From Streptomyces misionensis (GTDB taxonomy: Bacteria > Actinomycetota > Actinomycetes > Streptomycetales > Streptomycetaceae), in contig NZ_VOGW01000087.1 of assembly GCF_007896895.1 (NCBI RefSeq), positions 219,292-256,695 of the forward strand: a stretch of DNA of 37,404 nucleotides, written 5' to 3'. Numbering within the stretch: position 1 is the stretch's first letter; each line of letters begins with the position of its first letter. The notes under the pieces were generated by a model. The model had not been told where the DNA came from, ran no database searches, and saw nothing but the letters and a program-made list of their open reading frames with translations. The position numbers and the translations under genes are program-made. Below are positions 15,623 through 23,868 of the stretch, piece by piece.

Positions 15623-16198
15623 ATGGGTACCGAAGACGTTCTGGCGGAGGTGGGTCCCCGGCTGCGGCGGATCCGCAAGGAGCGGGAGGTGACGCTGGCC
15701 GCGCTGTCCGAGGCCACCGGCATCTCCGTGAGCACGCTGTCCCGGCTGGAGTCCGGGCTGCGCAGGCCCAGCCTGGAACTGCTGCTGCCGATCGCCCAGG
15801 CCCACCAGGTCCCGCTGGACGAACTGGTCGGCGCGCCGCCGGTCGGCGATCCCCGGGTGCGGGCCGAGCCGGTGCAGCGGTACGGCCGCACCTTCTGGCC
15901 GCTGACCCGCCAGCCCGGCGGCCTGCAGGCCTTCAAGGTGCTCGAACCCAGGCGGCAGGAGGAGCCGGAGCCGCGCAGCCACGAGGGGTACGAGTGGCTG
16001 TACGTGCTCTCCGGGCGGCTGCGCCTGGTGCTCGGCGAGCACGACGTGGTGCTGTCGGCCGGCGAGGCGGCCGAGTTCGACACCCGGGTGCCCCACTGGT
16101 TCGGGTCGACGGGGGAGGGGCCGGCGGAGTTCCTGAGCCTGTTCGGGCCGCAGGGGGAGCGGATGCATGTGCGGGCGCGCCCGGCGGCGCCGAGGTGA
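15623..16198 (+). CDS. XRE-family regulator with C-terminal cupin domain
   Basis: A transcription factor of 191 aa. The N-terminal Cro/C1-type helix-turn-helix (about 10-65: RLRRIRKEREVTLAALSE, then TGISVSTLSRLESG) is followed by a cupin sensor domain (about 100-185: EPRSHEGYEWLYVLSGRL and GEAAEFDTRVPHWFG). Such HTH-cupin proteins sense a small ligand or metal in the cupin barrel. Start at 15623 is set by the promoter spacing; an ATG 8 nt upstream is out of frame. It is divergent from the CPYC flavoprotein and probably controls it. Confidence 0.9.
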   Translation: MGTEDVLAEVGPRLRRIRKEREVTLAALSEATGISVSTLSRLESGLRRPSLELLLPIAQAHQVPLDELVGAPPVGDPRVRAEPVQRYGRTFWPLTRQPGGLQAFKVLEPRRQEEPEPRSHEGYEWLYVLSGRLRLVLGEHDVVLSAGEAAEFDTRVPHWFGSTGEGPAEFLSLFGPQGERMHVRARPAAPR

Positions 16199-16227
16199 GC
16201 TCTTCCGAGGGGTGTTCCCTCGCGGGC

Positions 16228-16244
16228 AAGCGACCGCTTAGTAT
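16228..16244 (+). promoter_or_regulatory. Operator-like dyad and -10 upstream of the quinone-oxidoreductase operon
   Basis: AAGCG-AC-CGCTT (16228-16239) is a perfect short dyad immediately joined to TAGTAT (16239-16244), a good -10 hexamer. No strong -35 was seen; TTCCCT at 16215-16220 is the best candidate. The dyad over the spacer suggests repression by an unlinked regulator. Confidence 0.45.
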
Positions 16245-16289
16245 GCGAGCGGAACCCGGTCGGACGATGCGGTCGCGTGGAGGCCCCGT

Positions 16290-17255
16290 ATGCAGGCATG
16301 GCAGGTGCACGAGAACGGCGAGCCCGACGAGGTGATGCGTCTCGCGGAGACCGCGCGGCCCACCCCGGGCGACGGGCAGGTGCTGCTGCGGGTGCGGGCG
16401 GCGAACGTCAACTTCCCGGACGCGCTGCTGTGCCGGGGCCAGTACCAGGTGCGCCCGCCGCTGCCGTTCACCCCGGGCGTGGAGATCTGCGGCGAGACCG
16501 AGGACGGCCGCCGGGTGATCGCCACCCCCGCGCTGCCGTACGGCGGCTTCGCCGAGTACGCCGTCGCGGACGAGGCGGCCGTGCTGCCCGCACCCGAGGC
16601 GCTGGACGACGCGGAGGCCGCCGCCCTGCACATCGGCTACCAGACCGGCTGGTTCGGACTGCACCGGCGGGCACGGCTGGAGGCGGGCGAGACCCTGCTG
16701 GTGCACGCCGCGGCCGGCGGCGTGGGCAGCGCCGCCGTGCAGCTCGGCAAGGCGGCCGGAGCCACCGTCATCGGCGTGGTCGGCGGCGCCGGGAAGGCCG
16801 CCGTCGCCCGGGAGCTCGGCTGCGACGTGGTGGTGGACCGGCGCACCGAGGACGTCGTCGCCGCCGTCAAGGAGGCCACCGGCGGGCGCGGCGCCGATGT
16901 GATCTACGACCCCGTCGGCGGCGAGGCCTACGCCCAGTCCGCCAAGCTGGCCGCCTTCGAGGGCCGCATCCTGGTCGTCGGCTTCGCGAGCGGCACCATC
17001 CCCACCCCGGCGCTCAACCACGCCCTGGTGAAGAACTACTCGATCGTCGGCCTGCACTGGGGCCTGTACAACACCAAGAACCCGAAGCTGGTCCTGCGCT
17101 GCCACGAGGAGCTGACCGCACTGGCCGCGCGCGGCGCGATCAGGCCGCTGGTGAGCGAGCGGGTGCCGCTGGCCGCAGCCGCGGGCGCCGTGCGGAAGGT
17201 GGCGGACGGCCGCACCACCGGCCGGATCGCCGTGGTCCTGGAGGGGGCGGCGTGA
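16290..17255 (+). CDS. NADPH:quinone oxidoreductase-type MDR enzyme
   Basis: Medium-chain reductase of the zinc-free quinone oxidoreductase/enoyl-reductase type, 321 aa. An N-terminal GroES-like domain carries VNFPDALLCRGQYQ and FTPGVEICGE. The Rossmann domain has VHAAAGGVGSAAVQLGKAAG (about 138-157) for NADPH. The zinc ligands of alcohol dehydrogenases are missing. A TGGAGG ribosome-binding site precedes the ATG. The stop codon overlaps the GTG of the next acyl-CoA dehydrogenase (GTGA). Being in one operon with two acyl-CoA dehydrogenases, it could act on a quinone or on an enoyl thioester in an acyl-CoA pathway; the substrate is unknown. Confidence 0.9.
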   Translation: MQAWQVHENGEPDEVMRLAETARPTPGDGQVLLRVRAANVNFPDALLCRGQYQVRPPLPFTPGVEICGETEDGRRVIATPALPYGGFAEYAVADEAAVLPAPEALDDAEAAALHIGYQTGWFGLHRRARLEAGETLLVHAAAGGVGSAAVQLGKAAGATVIGVVGGAGKAAVARELGCDVVVDRRTEDVVAAVKEATGGRGADVIYDPVGGEAYAQSAKLAAFEGRILVVGFASGTIPTPALNHALVKNYSIVGLHWGLYNTKNPKLVLRCHEELTALAARGAIRPLVSERVPLAAAAGAVRKVADGRTTGRIAVVLEGAA

Positions 17256-18433
17256 GCCACACCGACGAACTGATCGGCCGTACCCGGGAGTTCCTCGCCG
17301 CGCACCCGCCGGAGCAGACCGACCGGCTGGACTTCCTGCGCGCCCGCTTCGACGCCGGGCTCGCCTGGGTGCACTACCCGAAGGGGCTGGGCGGCCTCGG
17401 CGCGCCGCGCTCCCTCCAGGCGGCCGTGGACGCGGAACTGGCGGCGGCGGGCGCCCCGGACAACGACCCCCGGCGGATCGGCATCGGGCTCGGGATGGCC
17501 GCGCCGACGATCCTCGAGTACGGCACCGAGGAGCAGAAGCGGCGCTTCCTGCGGCCCTTGTGGACGGGCGAGGAGGTCTGGTGCCAGCTGTTCAGCGAGC
17601 CGGGCGCCGGGTCCGACCTCGCCGCGCTCGGCACCCGGGCGGTGCGGGACGGCGACGCGTGGGTGGTCGACGGGCAGAAGGTGTGGACCTCCAGCGCCCA
17701 TCTGGCGCGCTGGGCCATCCTGATCGCCCGCACCGACCCGGACCTGCCCAAGCACCAGGGCATCACCTACTTCGTCTGCGACATGACCGACCCCGGTGTC
17801 GAGGTGCGGCCGCTGCGGCAGATCACCGGGGAGGCCGAGTTCAACGAGGTCTTCCTCACCGGCGTCCGCATCCCCGACACCCGCCGCCTCGGCGAGGTCG
17901 GCGAGGGCTGGCGGGTCGCCCAGACCACCCTGATGAACGAGCGCGTCTCCATCGGCGGCATGCGGCTGCCCCGCGAGGGCGGCATGATCGGCCCGGTCGC
18001 CCGGACCTGGCGCGAACGGCCCGAGGCGCGCACCCACGACCTGCACCAGCGGCTGCTGAGGCTGTGGGTGGAGGCCGAGGTCGCCCGGTTCACCGGCGAA
18101 CGGCTGCGCCAGCAACTGGCCGCGGGCCAGCCCGGCCCCGAGGGCTCCGGCATGAAGCTCGCCTTCGCCCGCCTCAACCAGGAGATCAGCGGTCTGGAGG
18201 TGGAACTCCGGGGCGAGGAGGGCCTGTTGTACGACGACTGGACCATGCGCCGCCCCGAGCTGGTGGACTTCACCGGCCGCGACGCCGGCTACCGCTATCT
18301 GCGGGCCAAGGGCAACAGCATCGAGGGCGGGACCAGCGAGGTCCTGCTGAACATCGTCGCCGAGCGCGTCCTCGGGCTGCCCGCCGAGCCGCGCACCGAC
18401 AAGGACGTCGCCTGGAAGGACCTGTCCCGATGA
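17252..18433 (+). CDS. Acyl-CoA dehydrogenase, large actinobacterial FadE-type subunit
   Basis: FAD-dependent acyl-CoA dehydrogenase of 393 aa. The beta-domain motif WCQLFSEPGAGSDLA (about 110-124) and the WTSSAHLARWAILIART region are clear; near the C-terminus KGNSIEGGTSEVLLNIVAERVLGL holds the Glu-Gly-Gly-Thr-Ser segment. The GTG at 17252 overlaps the preceding stop, so translation is coupled. It is followed by a second, shorter acyl-CoA dehydrogenase with another 4-nt ATGA overlap. Paired genes of this form in actinomycetes often make heteromeric enzymes, as in steroid-type alpha2beta2 dehydrogenases; I infer that possibility here. The frame is open upstream, but that part shadows the oxidoreductase. 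Confidence 0.9.
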   Translation: MSHTDELIGRTREFLAAHPPEQTDRLDFLRARFDAGLAWVHYPKGLGGLGAPRSLQAAVDAELAAAGAPDNDPRRIGIGLGMAAPTILEYGTEEQKRRFLRPLWTGEEVWCQLFSEPGAGSDLAALGTRAVRDGDAWVVDGQKVWTSSAHLARWAILIARTDPDLPKHQGITYFVCDMTDPGVEVRPLRQITGEAEFNEVFLTGVRIPDTRRLGEVGEGWRVAQTTLMNERVSIGGMRLPREGGMIGPVARTWRERPEARTHDLHQRLLRLWVEAEVARFTGERLRQQLAAGQPGPEGSGMKLAFARLNQEISGLEVELRGEEGLLYDDWTMRRPELVDFTGRDAGYRYLRAKGNSIEGGTSEVLLNIVAERVLGLPAEPRTDKDVAWKDLSR

Positions 18434-19503
18434 CCGACCTGCTGTACTCGGAGGAGGAAGAGGCGCTGCGGGCCGCCGTACGGGACCTGCTCACGGACCA
18501 CTGTGCCGCGGCCGACGTCATCGCCCGCGTCGAGTCCGGCACGCCGCACGACCTCGATCTGTGGAAGTCCCTCGCCGGGAGCATGGGCCTCGCCGGGCTC
18601 CTGATCCCCGAGGATCTGGGCGGACAGGGTGCCTCCCACCGCGAGGTCGCCGTCGTGCTGGAGGAGCTGGGGCGGGCCGTCGCTCCGGTGCCGTACCTCG
18701 CCAGCGCGGTCGTGGCCACCGAGGCCCTGCTCGCCTGCGGCGACGGGGAGCTGCTCGGGCGGCTGGCCACCGGGCGCACCATCGGCGCGCTGGCGGTCGG
18801 ACTGCACGTGGCGCCGGGCGCCCCCGTGCGCACCGCCCGGGTCGAAAACGGCGTCCTGCACGGGGAGTTGACCGGTATCGCGGACGCCACCGCCGCGGAC
18901 GTGCTGCTGGTCCCGGCCGATGACGGCGGGCTGTACGCCGTGGCGGCCGACGCCGTGACCCGCACCCCGGTGGCCTCCCTGGACCTCACCCGGCCGCTCG
19001 CCACCGTCACCCTCCACGGCGCGACCGGCCGCCGGGTCGGCGACGCCGCGCCCGCCGTGCGGCGCGCCCTGCGGGCCGCCGCCGGACTCCTCGCCTCCGA
19101 ACAACTGGGCGTGGCCGACTGGGCGTTGACCGAGACGGTGCGCTACCTCAAGGAGCGCAAGCAGTTCAACCGGCCGGTCGGCGGTTTCCAGGCGCTCAAG
19201 CACCGGCTCGCCCAGCTCTGGCTGGAGGTGGTCGGTCTGCGGGCCGCCGCCCGCGCCGCGGCCGACGCGCTGGCCACGGGGGAGGACACCGAGATCACGG
19301 TGGCCGTCGCCCAGGCCTACGCCGCCCCCGTCGCCGTCCACGCCACCGAGGAGGCGCTCCAGTTGCACGGCGGGATCGGCATGACCTGGGAGCACCCGGT
19401 GCACCTGTATCTCAAGCGGGCCAAGGCCGGTTCCCTCGCCTACGGCACCGCGGGCGCCCACCGCGAGGCCCTGGCCGAACTGGTCGATCTGCGGGCGCCC
19501 TGA
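18430..19503 (+). CDS. Acyl-CoA dehydrogenase, second (small) subunit
   Basis: Acyl-CoA dehydrogenase family protein of 357 aa, shorter than typical. The N-terminal helical domain (LLYSEEEEALRAAVRDLL) and C-terminal helices with RYLKERKQFNRPVGGFQALKHRLA and LQLHGGIGMTWEHPVHLYLKRAK are recognisable. The middle beta-domain is reduced and lacks the SEPxAGSD flavin-binding segment, and the position of the usual catalytic Glu is not obvious. This fits a partner subunit rather than a free-standing enzyme. It starts within the stop of the previous gene (ATGA), so equal expression is expected. A hairpin follows the stop. Confidence 0.88.
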   Translation: MTDLLYSEEEEALRAAVRDLLTDHCAAADVIARVESGTPHDLDLWKSLAGSMGLAGLLIPEDLGGQGASHREVAVVLEELGRAVAPVPYLASAVVATEALLACGDGELLGRLATGRTIGALAVGLHVAPGAPVRTARVENGVLHGELTGIADATAADVLLVPADDGGLYAVAADAVTRTPVASLDLTRPLATVTLHGATGRRVGDAAPAVRRALRAAAGLLASEQLGVADWALTETVRYLKERKQFNRPVGGFQALKHRLAQLWLEVVGLRAAARAAADALATGEDTEITVAVAQAYAAPVAVHATEEALQLHGGIGMTWEHPVHLYLKRAKAGSLAYGTAGAHREALAELVDLRAP

Positions 19504-19542
19504 GGCGTACCGCCGAGACACCACACGTTCGGCGGACACGCC
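19504..19542 (+). terminator. Hairpin after the acyl-CoA dehydrogenase operon
   Basis: CCGCCGA (19510-19516) pairs with TCGGCGG (19529-19535), and GGCGT (19504-19508) with ACGCC (19538-19542), giving a 5+7-bp stem with a small bulge directly after the stop codon. Confidence 0.5.
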
Positions 19543-19618
19543 AGCCGCCCGATGGAACCCTCCGCTACGCCACACTTGCGACCGAATGCCCCATTTGGGC
19601 GTGGCGGAGGAGGTTCCG

Positions 19619-19813
19619 ATGGCGATTTCCATCTCAGTGGTGCTGTTGCTCCTGATCCTGGCCGTGATCTTCATGCGCAACGGCTCGCTGAAGGTCTCCC
19701 ATGCCCTGGTCTGCATGATGCTCGGCTTCTATCTGGCGTGCACGAGCATGGCACCCACCATCCACAGCGGGCTCGACGCGACGGCCGACCTGGTCAGCAG
19801 CCTGCGGCCCTGA
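19619..19813 (+). CDS. Small conserved membrane protein (64 aa)
   Basis: A 64-aa hydrophobic protein beginning MAISISVVLLLLILAVIFM, with a second hydrophobic helix around residues 28-45 (SHALVCMMLGFYLACTSMAP) and a polar C-terminus. The GGAGGAGG ribosome-binding site 5-6 nt before the ATG is among the best in the window, which supports real translation. Similar short proteins occur in other streptomycetes as far as I remember, without known function. It is convergent with the phosphodiester-glycosidase gene only 13 nt away and is not obviously in an operon. Confidence 0.8.
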   Translation: MAISISVVLLLLILAVIFMRNGSLKVSHALVCMMLGFYLACTSMAPTIHSGLDATADLVSSLRP

Positions 19814-19826
19814 GCCCCGCGGTCGG

Positions 19827-21065
19827 TCAGCCGGTCCCAAAGACGCCGACCCCGTTGGCCACGGGGCGTTCGGCGCCGCCGCTCGGATGGTTGCGCACGG
19901 TCACCGAGGCCGCGCCCGGGTCCCGGGTGACCATCTCGGTGGAGCCGCCGCCGTCCAGGTTGAACGCGTCGGACGCCCCCAACGACCGCAGGGTGGCGGC
20001 CTCTTCGGCGACCGTCAGGCCGGGGCGGTAGGCGGCGGCGCCGTCCAGCGCGAGGATCAGGAGCCGCCGGCCGCCGCCGTCGAACCCCACCGCCGTGCGC
20101 ACCGCCGAGGTGGTGGCGTCCAGCCCGGACAGCGGCTCGCCGTCGCGCAGCACCGGGAAGCCGCCGAGCGCGAAGGCGTAGGCGACCGTGGTGGAGGCCG
20201 AGGTCAGGGAGTGCGTGACGGTCACGGCGTCCCCGACGGCGAGCGCGCGCAGTTGCCGGGCGCCCTCCTCGCGGCCCACCAGGACCGTGGTGTCCGCCGG
20301 GATCGCGCCGCCGCCCGGGGCGGTGGCGGCGGAGACCACCCGGCCGCCGCGCACGGTCACCTCGTAGGTGTCCGTGGTGCAGCCCGCTGCCCGGTCGGTG
20401 TCGGTGCCGCAGACGGCGCGTTCGCGGGAGGCGCCGCCCCACCGGGTGGTGTAGGCGCCGATGGAGTTCTGCGGCAGCGCGTACTGGTTGAGCCCCTTCA
20501 GCGGCAGTCGGCCCGCCGGGGTGCGCACCGAGCCGGTCAGGGAGAGCCGGTCCAGGCGGGCCCGGTGGTCGGTGCCCACGCCGAGGACGTCCTCGGTGGT
20601 GGCGCCCGGCGGCAGCGCGGGCCCGAACCGCTGGCCGTTCGGCACCGCCGCCTTGAGCACCTCGCCGTCCGCGACGGCCGGGCCGACGCTCGCGCCGGTG
20701 GCGTCGACGCCCGGGTGCTGGGTCTCGGTGATGTCGAAGAAGTCCCCGTTGACGCCCGCGAGCGCGCCGACCGCGTTCGCCATCGCGGAGACCGTGGCCC
20801 GGGCGGCCACCGCACCGGGGTGCAGCAGGCCGACGCGGACGTGCGGATTGCCGAGGTCGACCGTGAGCAGATGGGCGTGCGCCGTGCCCGCGGCCGCGCG
20901 CACGTCGAACTCCCGGTAGGCGACGCCCGGCGCGATGCTCCGGCCCTCCGCGACGGCGCCGGCCGGCGCCGCCCCCGCGAGGGCCGCGCCGGCCAGCACA
21001 CCGAACGCCGTGACAACCGTGAGAACCGCTCTGCCCGCTGCCGAACGCCTGCGACGTCTGGTCAC
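19827..21065 (-). CDS. Secreted phosphodiester glycosidase family protein (NAGPA/DUF2233-like)
   Basis: Exported protein of 412 aa. The N-terminus (MTRRRRRSAAGR, then a hydrophobic run to about residue 38, AGAAPAGAVA) is a signal peptide, possibly Tat-compatible through its Arg cluster but without a clear RRxFL motif. The C-terminal half matches the phosphodiester N-acetylglucosaminidase-like fold: AVGFDGGGRRLLILALDG, the GLTVAEEAATLRSLGA segment, then AFNLDGGGSTEMV, with the conserved Asp-Gly-Gly-Gly-Ser. Family members cleave GlcNAc phosphodiesters or related glycans; the substrate here is unknown, with cell-wall or exopolysaccharide glycans likely. It appears monocistronic. Confidence 0.88.
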   Translation of the reverse strand: MTRRRRRSAAGRAVLTVVTAFGVLAGAALAGAAPAGAVAEGRSIAPGVAYREFDVRAAAGTAHAHLLTVDLGNPHVRVGLLHPGAVAARATVSAMANAVGALAGVNGDFFDITETQHPGVDATGASVGPAVADGEVLKAAVPNGQRFGPALPPGATTEDVLGVGTDHRARLDRLSLTGSVRTPAGRLPLKGLNQYALPQNSIGAYTTRWGGASRERAVCGTDTDRAAGCTTDTYEVTVRGGRVVSAATAPGGGAIPADTTVLVGREEGARQLRALAVGDAVTVTHSLTSASTTVAYAFALGGFPVLRDGEPLSGLDATTSAVRTAVGFDGGGRRLLILALDGAAAYRPGLTVAEEAATLRSLGASDAFNLDGGGSTEMVTRDPGAASVTVRNHPSGGAERPVANGVGVFGTG

Positions 21066-21140
21066 CGTGCCCCCTGATGTCTCGTCAACCGTCCCTGTGT
21101 CCGGGGGCAGTGCACCAGAACGGCGCGGACTACGGGAGGA

Positions 21141-21503
21141 CTAGGCGTCGACTACGCGAGAACGGGTGAGGAAACGCACCCCCTCGGGTGCCTCCAGGGA
21201 GAATCCGCTGCCGCGGCCCGGCACGACGTCCACGATGAGCCGGGTGTGGCGCCAGACCTCGTACTGGCTGCGGGACATCCAGAAGGTGACCGGCTCGGCC
21301 ACGCCCGTCACGTCCAGTTCCGCCAGCAGCACGTCCGAGTCGCCGGTGCGGAACTCGCCGTCCGGGTAGCACATGGGCGCGCTGCCGTCGCAGCAGCCGC
21401 CGGACTGATGGAACATCAGGGGCCCATGGACGGCGCGCAGACGGCGCACCAACTCCGCTGCATGCGGGGTGAGTTCGACGCGCGGGACTTCCTCTGCTTC
21501 CAT
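21141..21503 (-). CDS. DUF779 domain protein
   Basis: A 120-aa protein of the DUF779 family, whose members often sit next to aldehyde dehydrogenases and have no established function. The typical MFHQSGGCCDGSAPMCYPDGEF-like stretch is present (three Cys in two clusters, starting near residue 37), and GSGFSLEAPEGVRFLTRSR closes the protein. The ATG at 21503 has an AGGACGGTGA sequence upstream. It lies 41 nt downstream of the NCS1 permease on the same strand, so it may be its operon partner; no aldehyde dehydrogenase is adjacent here. Confidence 0.82.
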   Translation of the reverse strand: MEAEEVPRVELTPHAAELVRRLRAVHGPLMFHQSGGCCDGSAPMCYPDGEFRTGDSDVLLAELDVTGVAEPVTFWMSRSQYEVWRHTRLIVDVVPGRGSGFSLEAPEGVRFLTRSRVVDA

Positions 21504-21544
21504 GTCACCGTCCTGGGGACCGGGGCGTTTGTCCCGGCCCAGTG

Positions 21545-23029
21545 TCACGGATGGCCGGGGAGCCGTCCAGAGCGCGGCGGGACTCGGACGCCTGTGCGCA
21601 GGGGGCCGCGCATCAGCAGGGCGTAGGCGGCGGCGGAGACCAGGAGCCCTGCGGGCAGGGCCAGGTCCATCTGGCCGAGGGCCGCGGCCACCGGGCCGGT
21701 GTAGACCGTGTCGACGCACAGCGCGGAGGCGGCGACACCCGCCGAAAGAGCGAGTGCGCCACGCCAGTTGACGCCGCCGGTGTACCAGAAGCGGCCGGTG
21801 GGGGACTCGTCGGCGAGGGCGGGACCGTCGTAGCGGCCCCGGCGCAGCAGGATGTCGACGGCGTACACGGCCGTGCTGGGGCCGAGCAGGACCACGGTCA
21901 GCTGGAGCGCCTCGCCGACGGTGTCCAGGAAGTCGGAGACGAGCAGCGCGTACAGGGTGAGCGAGACCGAGACCGTGCCGTCGACCAGGACGCTGAGCGA
22001 GCGGCGGATGCGGATGCCGACGGCCTGGAGGGCGAGACCTGCGCTGTAGGCGGTCAGCGCGTTGAGGGTGACGGTGCCGAGGACCAGCGCGAGCAGGAAC
22101 AGCGGCCGGAACCAGGCGGGCAGCAGCGGTTGCAGCGCGGACTGGGGGTCGTTCATGTCGACGGCGGTGGCCGCGCACGCGCCGAGCCCGCACACCACCA
22201 CGCCGGGCAGGAAGCCGCCGAGCGCCGTCCAGCCGGCCACCGCCCCGGGCGAGGTGGTGCGCGGCAGATAGCGGGAGAAGTCGGCGCTGGTGGTGTAGGA
22301 GAGGGGGCCCGAGGCGATCAGGGCGACGCCGGCCAGGACGGTCGCCCACAGCGCGTCGCCGCTCAGGGGCCGGCGCGGCGCGTAGGAGAAGTCCGTGTGC
22401 CGCAGCACGACGACCGCGAGGACGGCGAACACGGCCGTCAGCGCCAGGGTGATCGGCATGTACAGACGCACGATCGTGGAGTGGCCGTAGACGCTGATGG
22501 CGAGGGTGACCGCGGCGATGAGCACCACGACGACCGCCTTGACCGCGGAGTTCACGGGCAGGCCCGTCCGGGCCACCAGGGAGAAGGCCGCGGTGGCGGC
22601 GGCGGCCAGGTTGAGCGCGAAGTAGCAGACGGAGATCAGCCAGCCGGTCACCGCGTTGTTGACCCGGTTGCCGCGCACCCCGTACAGCGCCCGGGTGATG
22701 ACCTCGCTGGGCGCGCCCGCGGCCGGCCCCGGGACCGCGAGCAGCCCGGTGAGCAGCCAGAAGAGGTTGCCGACGACGGTCACCGCGAGCGCTTGCCACA
22801 GGCTCAGGCCCATCAGCACGAGCGCGCCGCCGACCACCAGGCTCAGGTAGTTGACGTTGGCGGCGGCCCACACCGAGAACAACTCCCGCGGCCTGCCCCG
22901 GCGTTCGGAGTCCGGGATGTGGTCGATGCCGTGCGCCTCCACGCCGCCGGGACCCCGGGAGGAGGGGGCGCGCCCCTCGGCGGGCGCGGTCTGCGCGTCG
23001 GGACAGGGATCGGGGAGCGTGGACGCCAT
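21545..23029 (-). CDS. NCS1-family nucleobase/allantoin-type permease (cytosine permease-like)
   Basis: Cation-coupled transporter of 494 aa with about twelve hydrophobic segments. The NCS1 N-terminal signature is visible (HGIDHIPDSERRGRPRELFSVW, then AANVNYLSLVVGGALV), followed by GVRGNRVNNAVTGWLISV in the third/fourth helix region. The ATG at 23029 has GGAGGG just upstream. It is divergent from a TetR gene that is itself followed by an amidohydrolase, which suggests uptake of a nitrogenous compound that the amidohydrolase then opens. The exact substrate (cytosine, hydantoin, purine or hydroxymethylpyrimidine) cannot be decided. Confidence 0.88.
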   Translation of the reverse strand: MASTLPDPCPDAQTAPAEGRAPSSRGPGGVEAHGIDHIPDSERRGRPRELFSVWAAANVNYLSLVVGGALVLMGLSLWQALAVTVVGNLFWLLTGLLAVPGPAAGAPSEVITRALYGVRGNRVNNAVTGWLISVCYFALNLAAAATAAFSLVARTGLPVNSAVKAVVVVLIAAVTLAISVYGHSTIVRLYMPITLALTAVFAVLAVVVLRHTDFSYAPRRPLSGDALWATVLAGVALIASGPLSYTTSADFSRYLPRTTSPGAVAGWTALGGFLPGVVVCGLGACAATAVDMNDPQSALQPLLPAWFRPLFLLALVLGTVTLNALTAYSAGLALQAVGIRIRRSLSVLVDGTVSVSLTLYALLVSDFLDTVGEALQLTVVLLGPSTAVYAVDILLRRGRYDGPALADESPTGRFWYTGGVNWRGALALSAGVAASALCVDTVYTGPVAAALGQMDLALPAGLLVSAAAYALLMRGPLRTGVRVPPRSGRLPGHP

Positions 23030-23080
23030 GGGGCCCTCCGGAAAGCGGCGGGGAAGGGAGGCCGGGCGCTTGTTGGGCAC

Positions 23081-23113
23081 GCGACCAGTTGCTTATTGGT
23101 CGCACACTCAATA
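23081..23113. promoter_or_regulatory. Candidate operator between the divergent permease and TetR genes
   Basis: Two interlocked dyads: GCGACCA (23081-23087) with TGGTCGC (23097-23103) across 9 nt, and TATTG (23094-23098) with CAATA (23109-23113) across 10 nt. They lie in the 95-nt gap between the two start codons, so one TetR dimer pair could control both directions. Confidence 0.6.
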
Positions 23114-23124
23114 GCATCCCTGTC

Positions 23125-23859
23125 ATGTCGTCAAGCGTTCAGCGCAAGCGAATTCGCAAGGATCCGGCGGCCCGGCGGGCGGAGATCGTGGCCACGGCCG
23201 CCGCCGTCGCCCTGGCCGAGGGCCTGGAGTGCGTCACCCTGCGCCGGATCGGCGAGGAACTGGCCGTGCGCCCGGGACTGATCAGCCACTACTTCCCGTC
23301 GGCCGAGGAACTGGTCGCCGAGGCCTTCGGCAACGCGGCGACCGCGGAACTGGACCGCTTGCTGCCGGCCGCGGGGGCCGGGGCCGAGGGACCGGAGCCG
23401 GGTACCGCGCCCGCCCGGGTCGCGCCCAGTGGCACCGCACCTCACGGAGCCGGGGCCGCCGACGCCGGGCCGCTCGTTCGGCTGAGGTGGTTCCTGGGCC
23501 GGACCGTGGGGGAGGAGTACGACGCCATCAGTCGGCTGTGGATCAACGCCCGGCACCTGAGCCGCTACCGGCCGCTGCTGCGTGAGCGGGTGGCACGGCA
23601 GGAGGCCGCCTGGCGCGGGCGCCTCGAAGAGCTGATCCGGGACGGCGTGGCCGCGGGCGAGTTCCGTACCGCCGACCCCCTCGGGGCCGCCGTCCAGATC
23701 CTCGTCGTCCTCGACGGCCTCGGCGTCCACGTCAACACCGTCACCCCGGCCCGGCCCGCCGCCGTGCTGCGCATGGCGCACAGCACCGCCGAGCGCGAAC
23801 TCGGTCTGCCCGCAGACGCGTTGGGCCACCCCGAGTCCACCGAACAGTCCCCCTCCTGA
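23125..23859 (+). CDS. TetR-family transcriptional regulator
   Basis: A repressor-type protein of 244 aa. The helix-turn-helix covers about 16-62 with LRRIGEELAVRPGLISHYF as the DNA-contacting part; the rest is helical with an acidic/Gly-Pro loop around 85-115. I chose the ATG at 23125 (MSSSVQRKR) because the upstream extension would run through the operator region. No ribosome-binding site is evident, so the transcript may be nearly leaderless. It is followed by an amidohydrolase whose ribosome-binding site overlaps this stop, and is divergent from the NCS1 permease. Control of both is inferred from the inverted repeats at 23081-23113. Confidence 0.9.
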   Translation: MSSSVQRKRIRKDPAARRAEIVATAAAVALAEGLECVTLRRIGEELAVRPGLISHYFPSAEELVAEAFGNAATAELDRLLPAAGAGAEGPEPGTAPARVAPSGTAPHGAGAADAGPLVRLRWFLGRTVGEEYDAISRLWINARHLSRYRPLLRERVARQEAAWRGRLEELIRDGVAAGEFRTADPLGAAVQILVVLDGLGVHVNTVTPARPAAVLRMAHSTAERELGLPADALGHPESTEQSPS

Positions 23860-23868
23860 AGGAGCCCC

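Noticed and set aside
16277..18433. 718-codon plus-strand frame suggesting an oxidoreductase-dehydrogenase fusion
   Set aside because: The first 325 codons are an out-of-frame shadow of the oxidoreductase; the real start is the GTG at 17252.
21141..23126. 661-codon minus-strand frame over the permease
   Set aside because: Only the last 120 codons (DUF779) are meaningful; the rest shadows the NCS1 permease.
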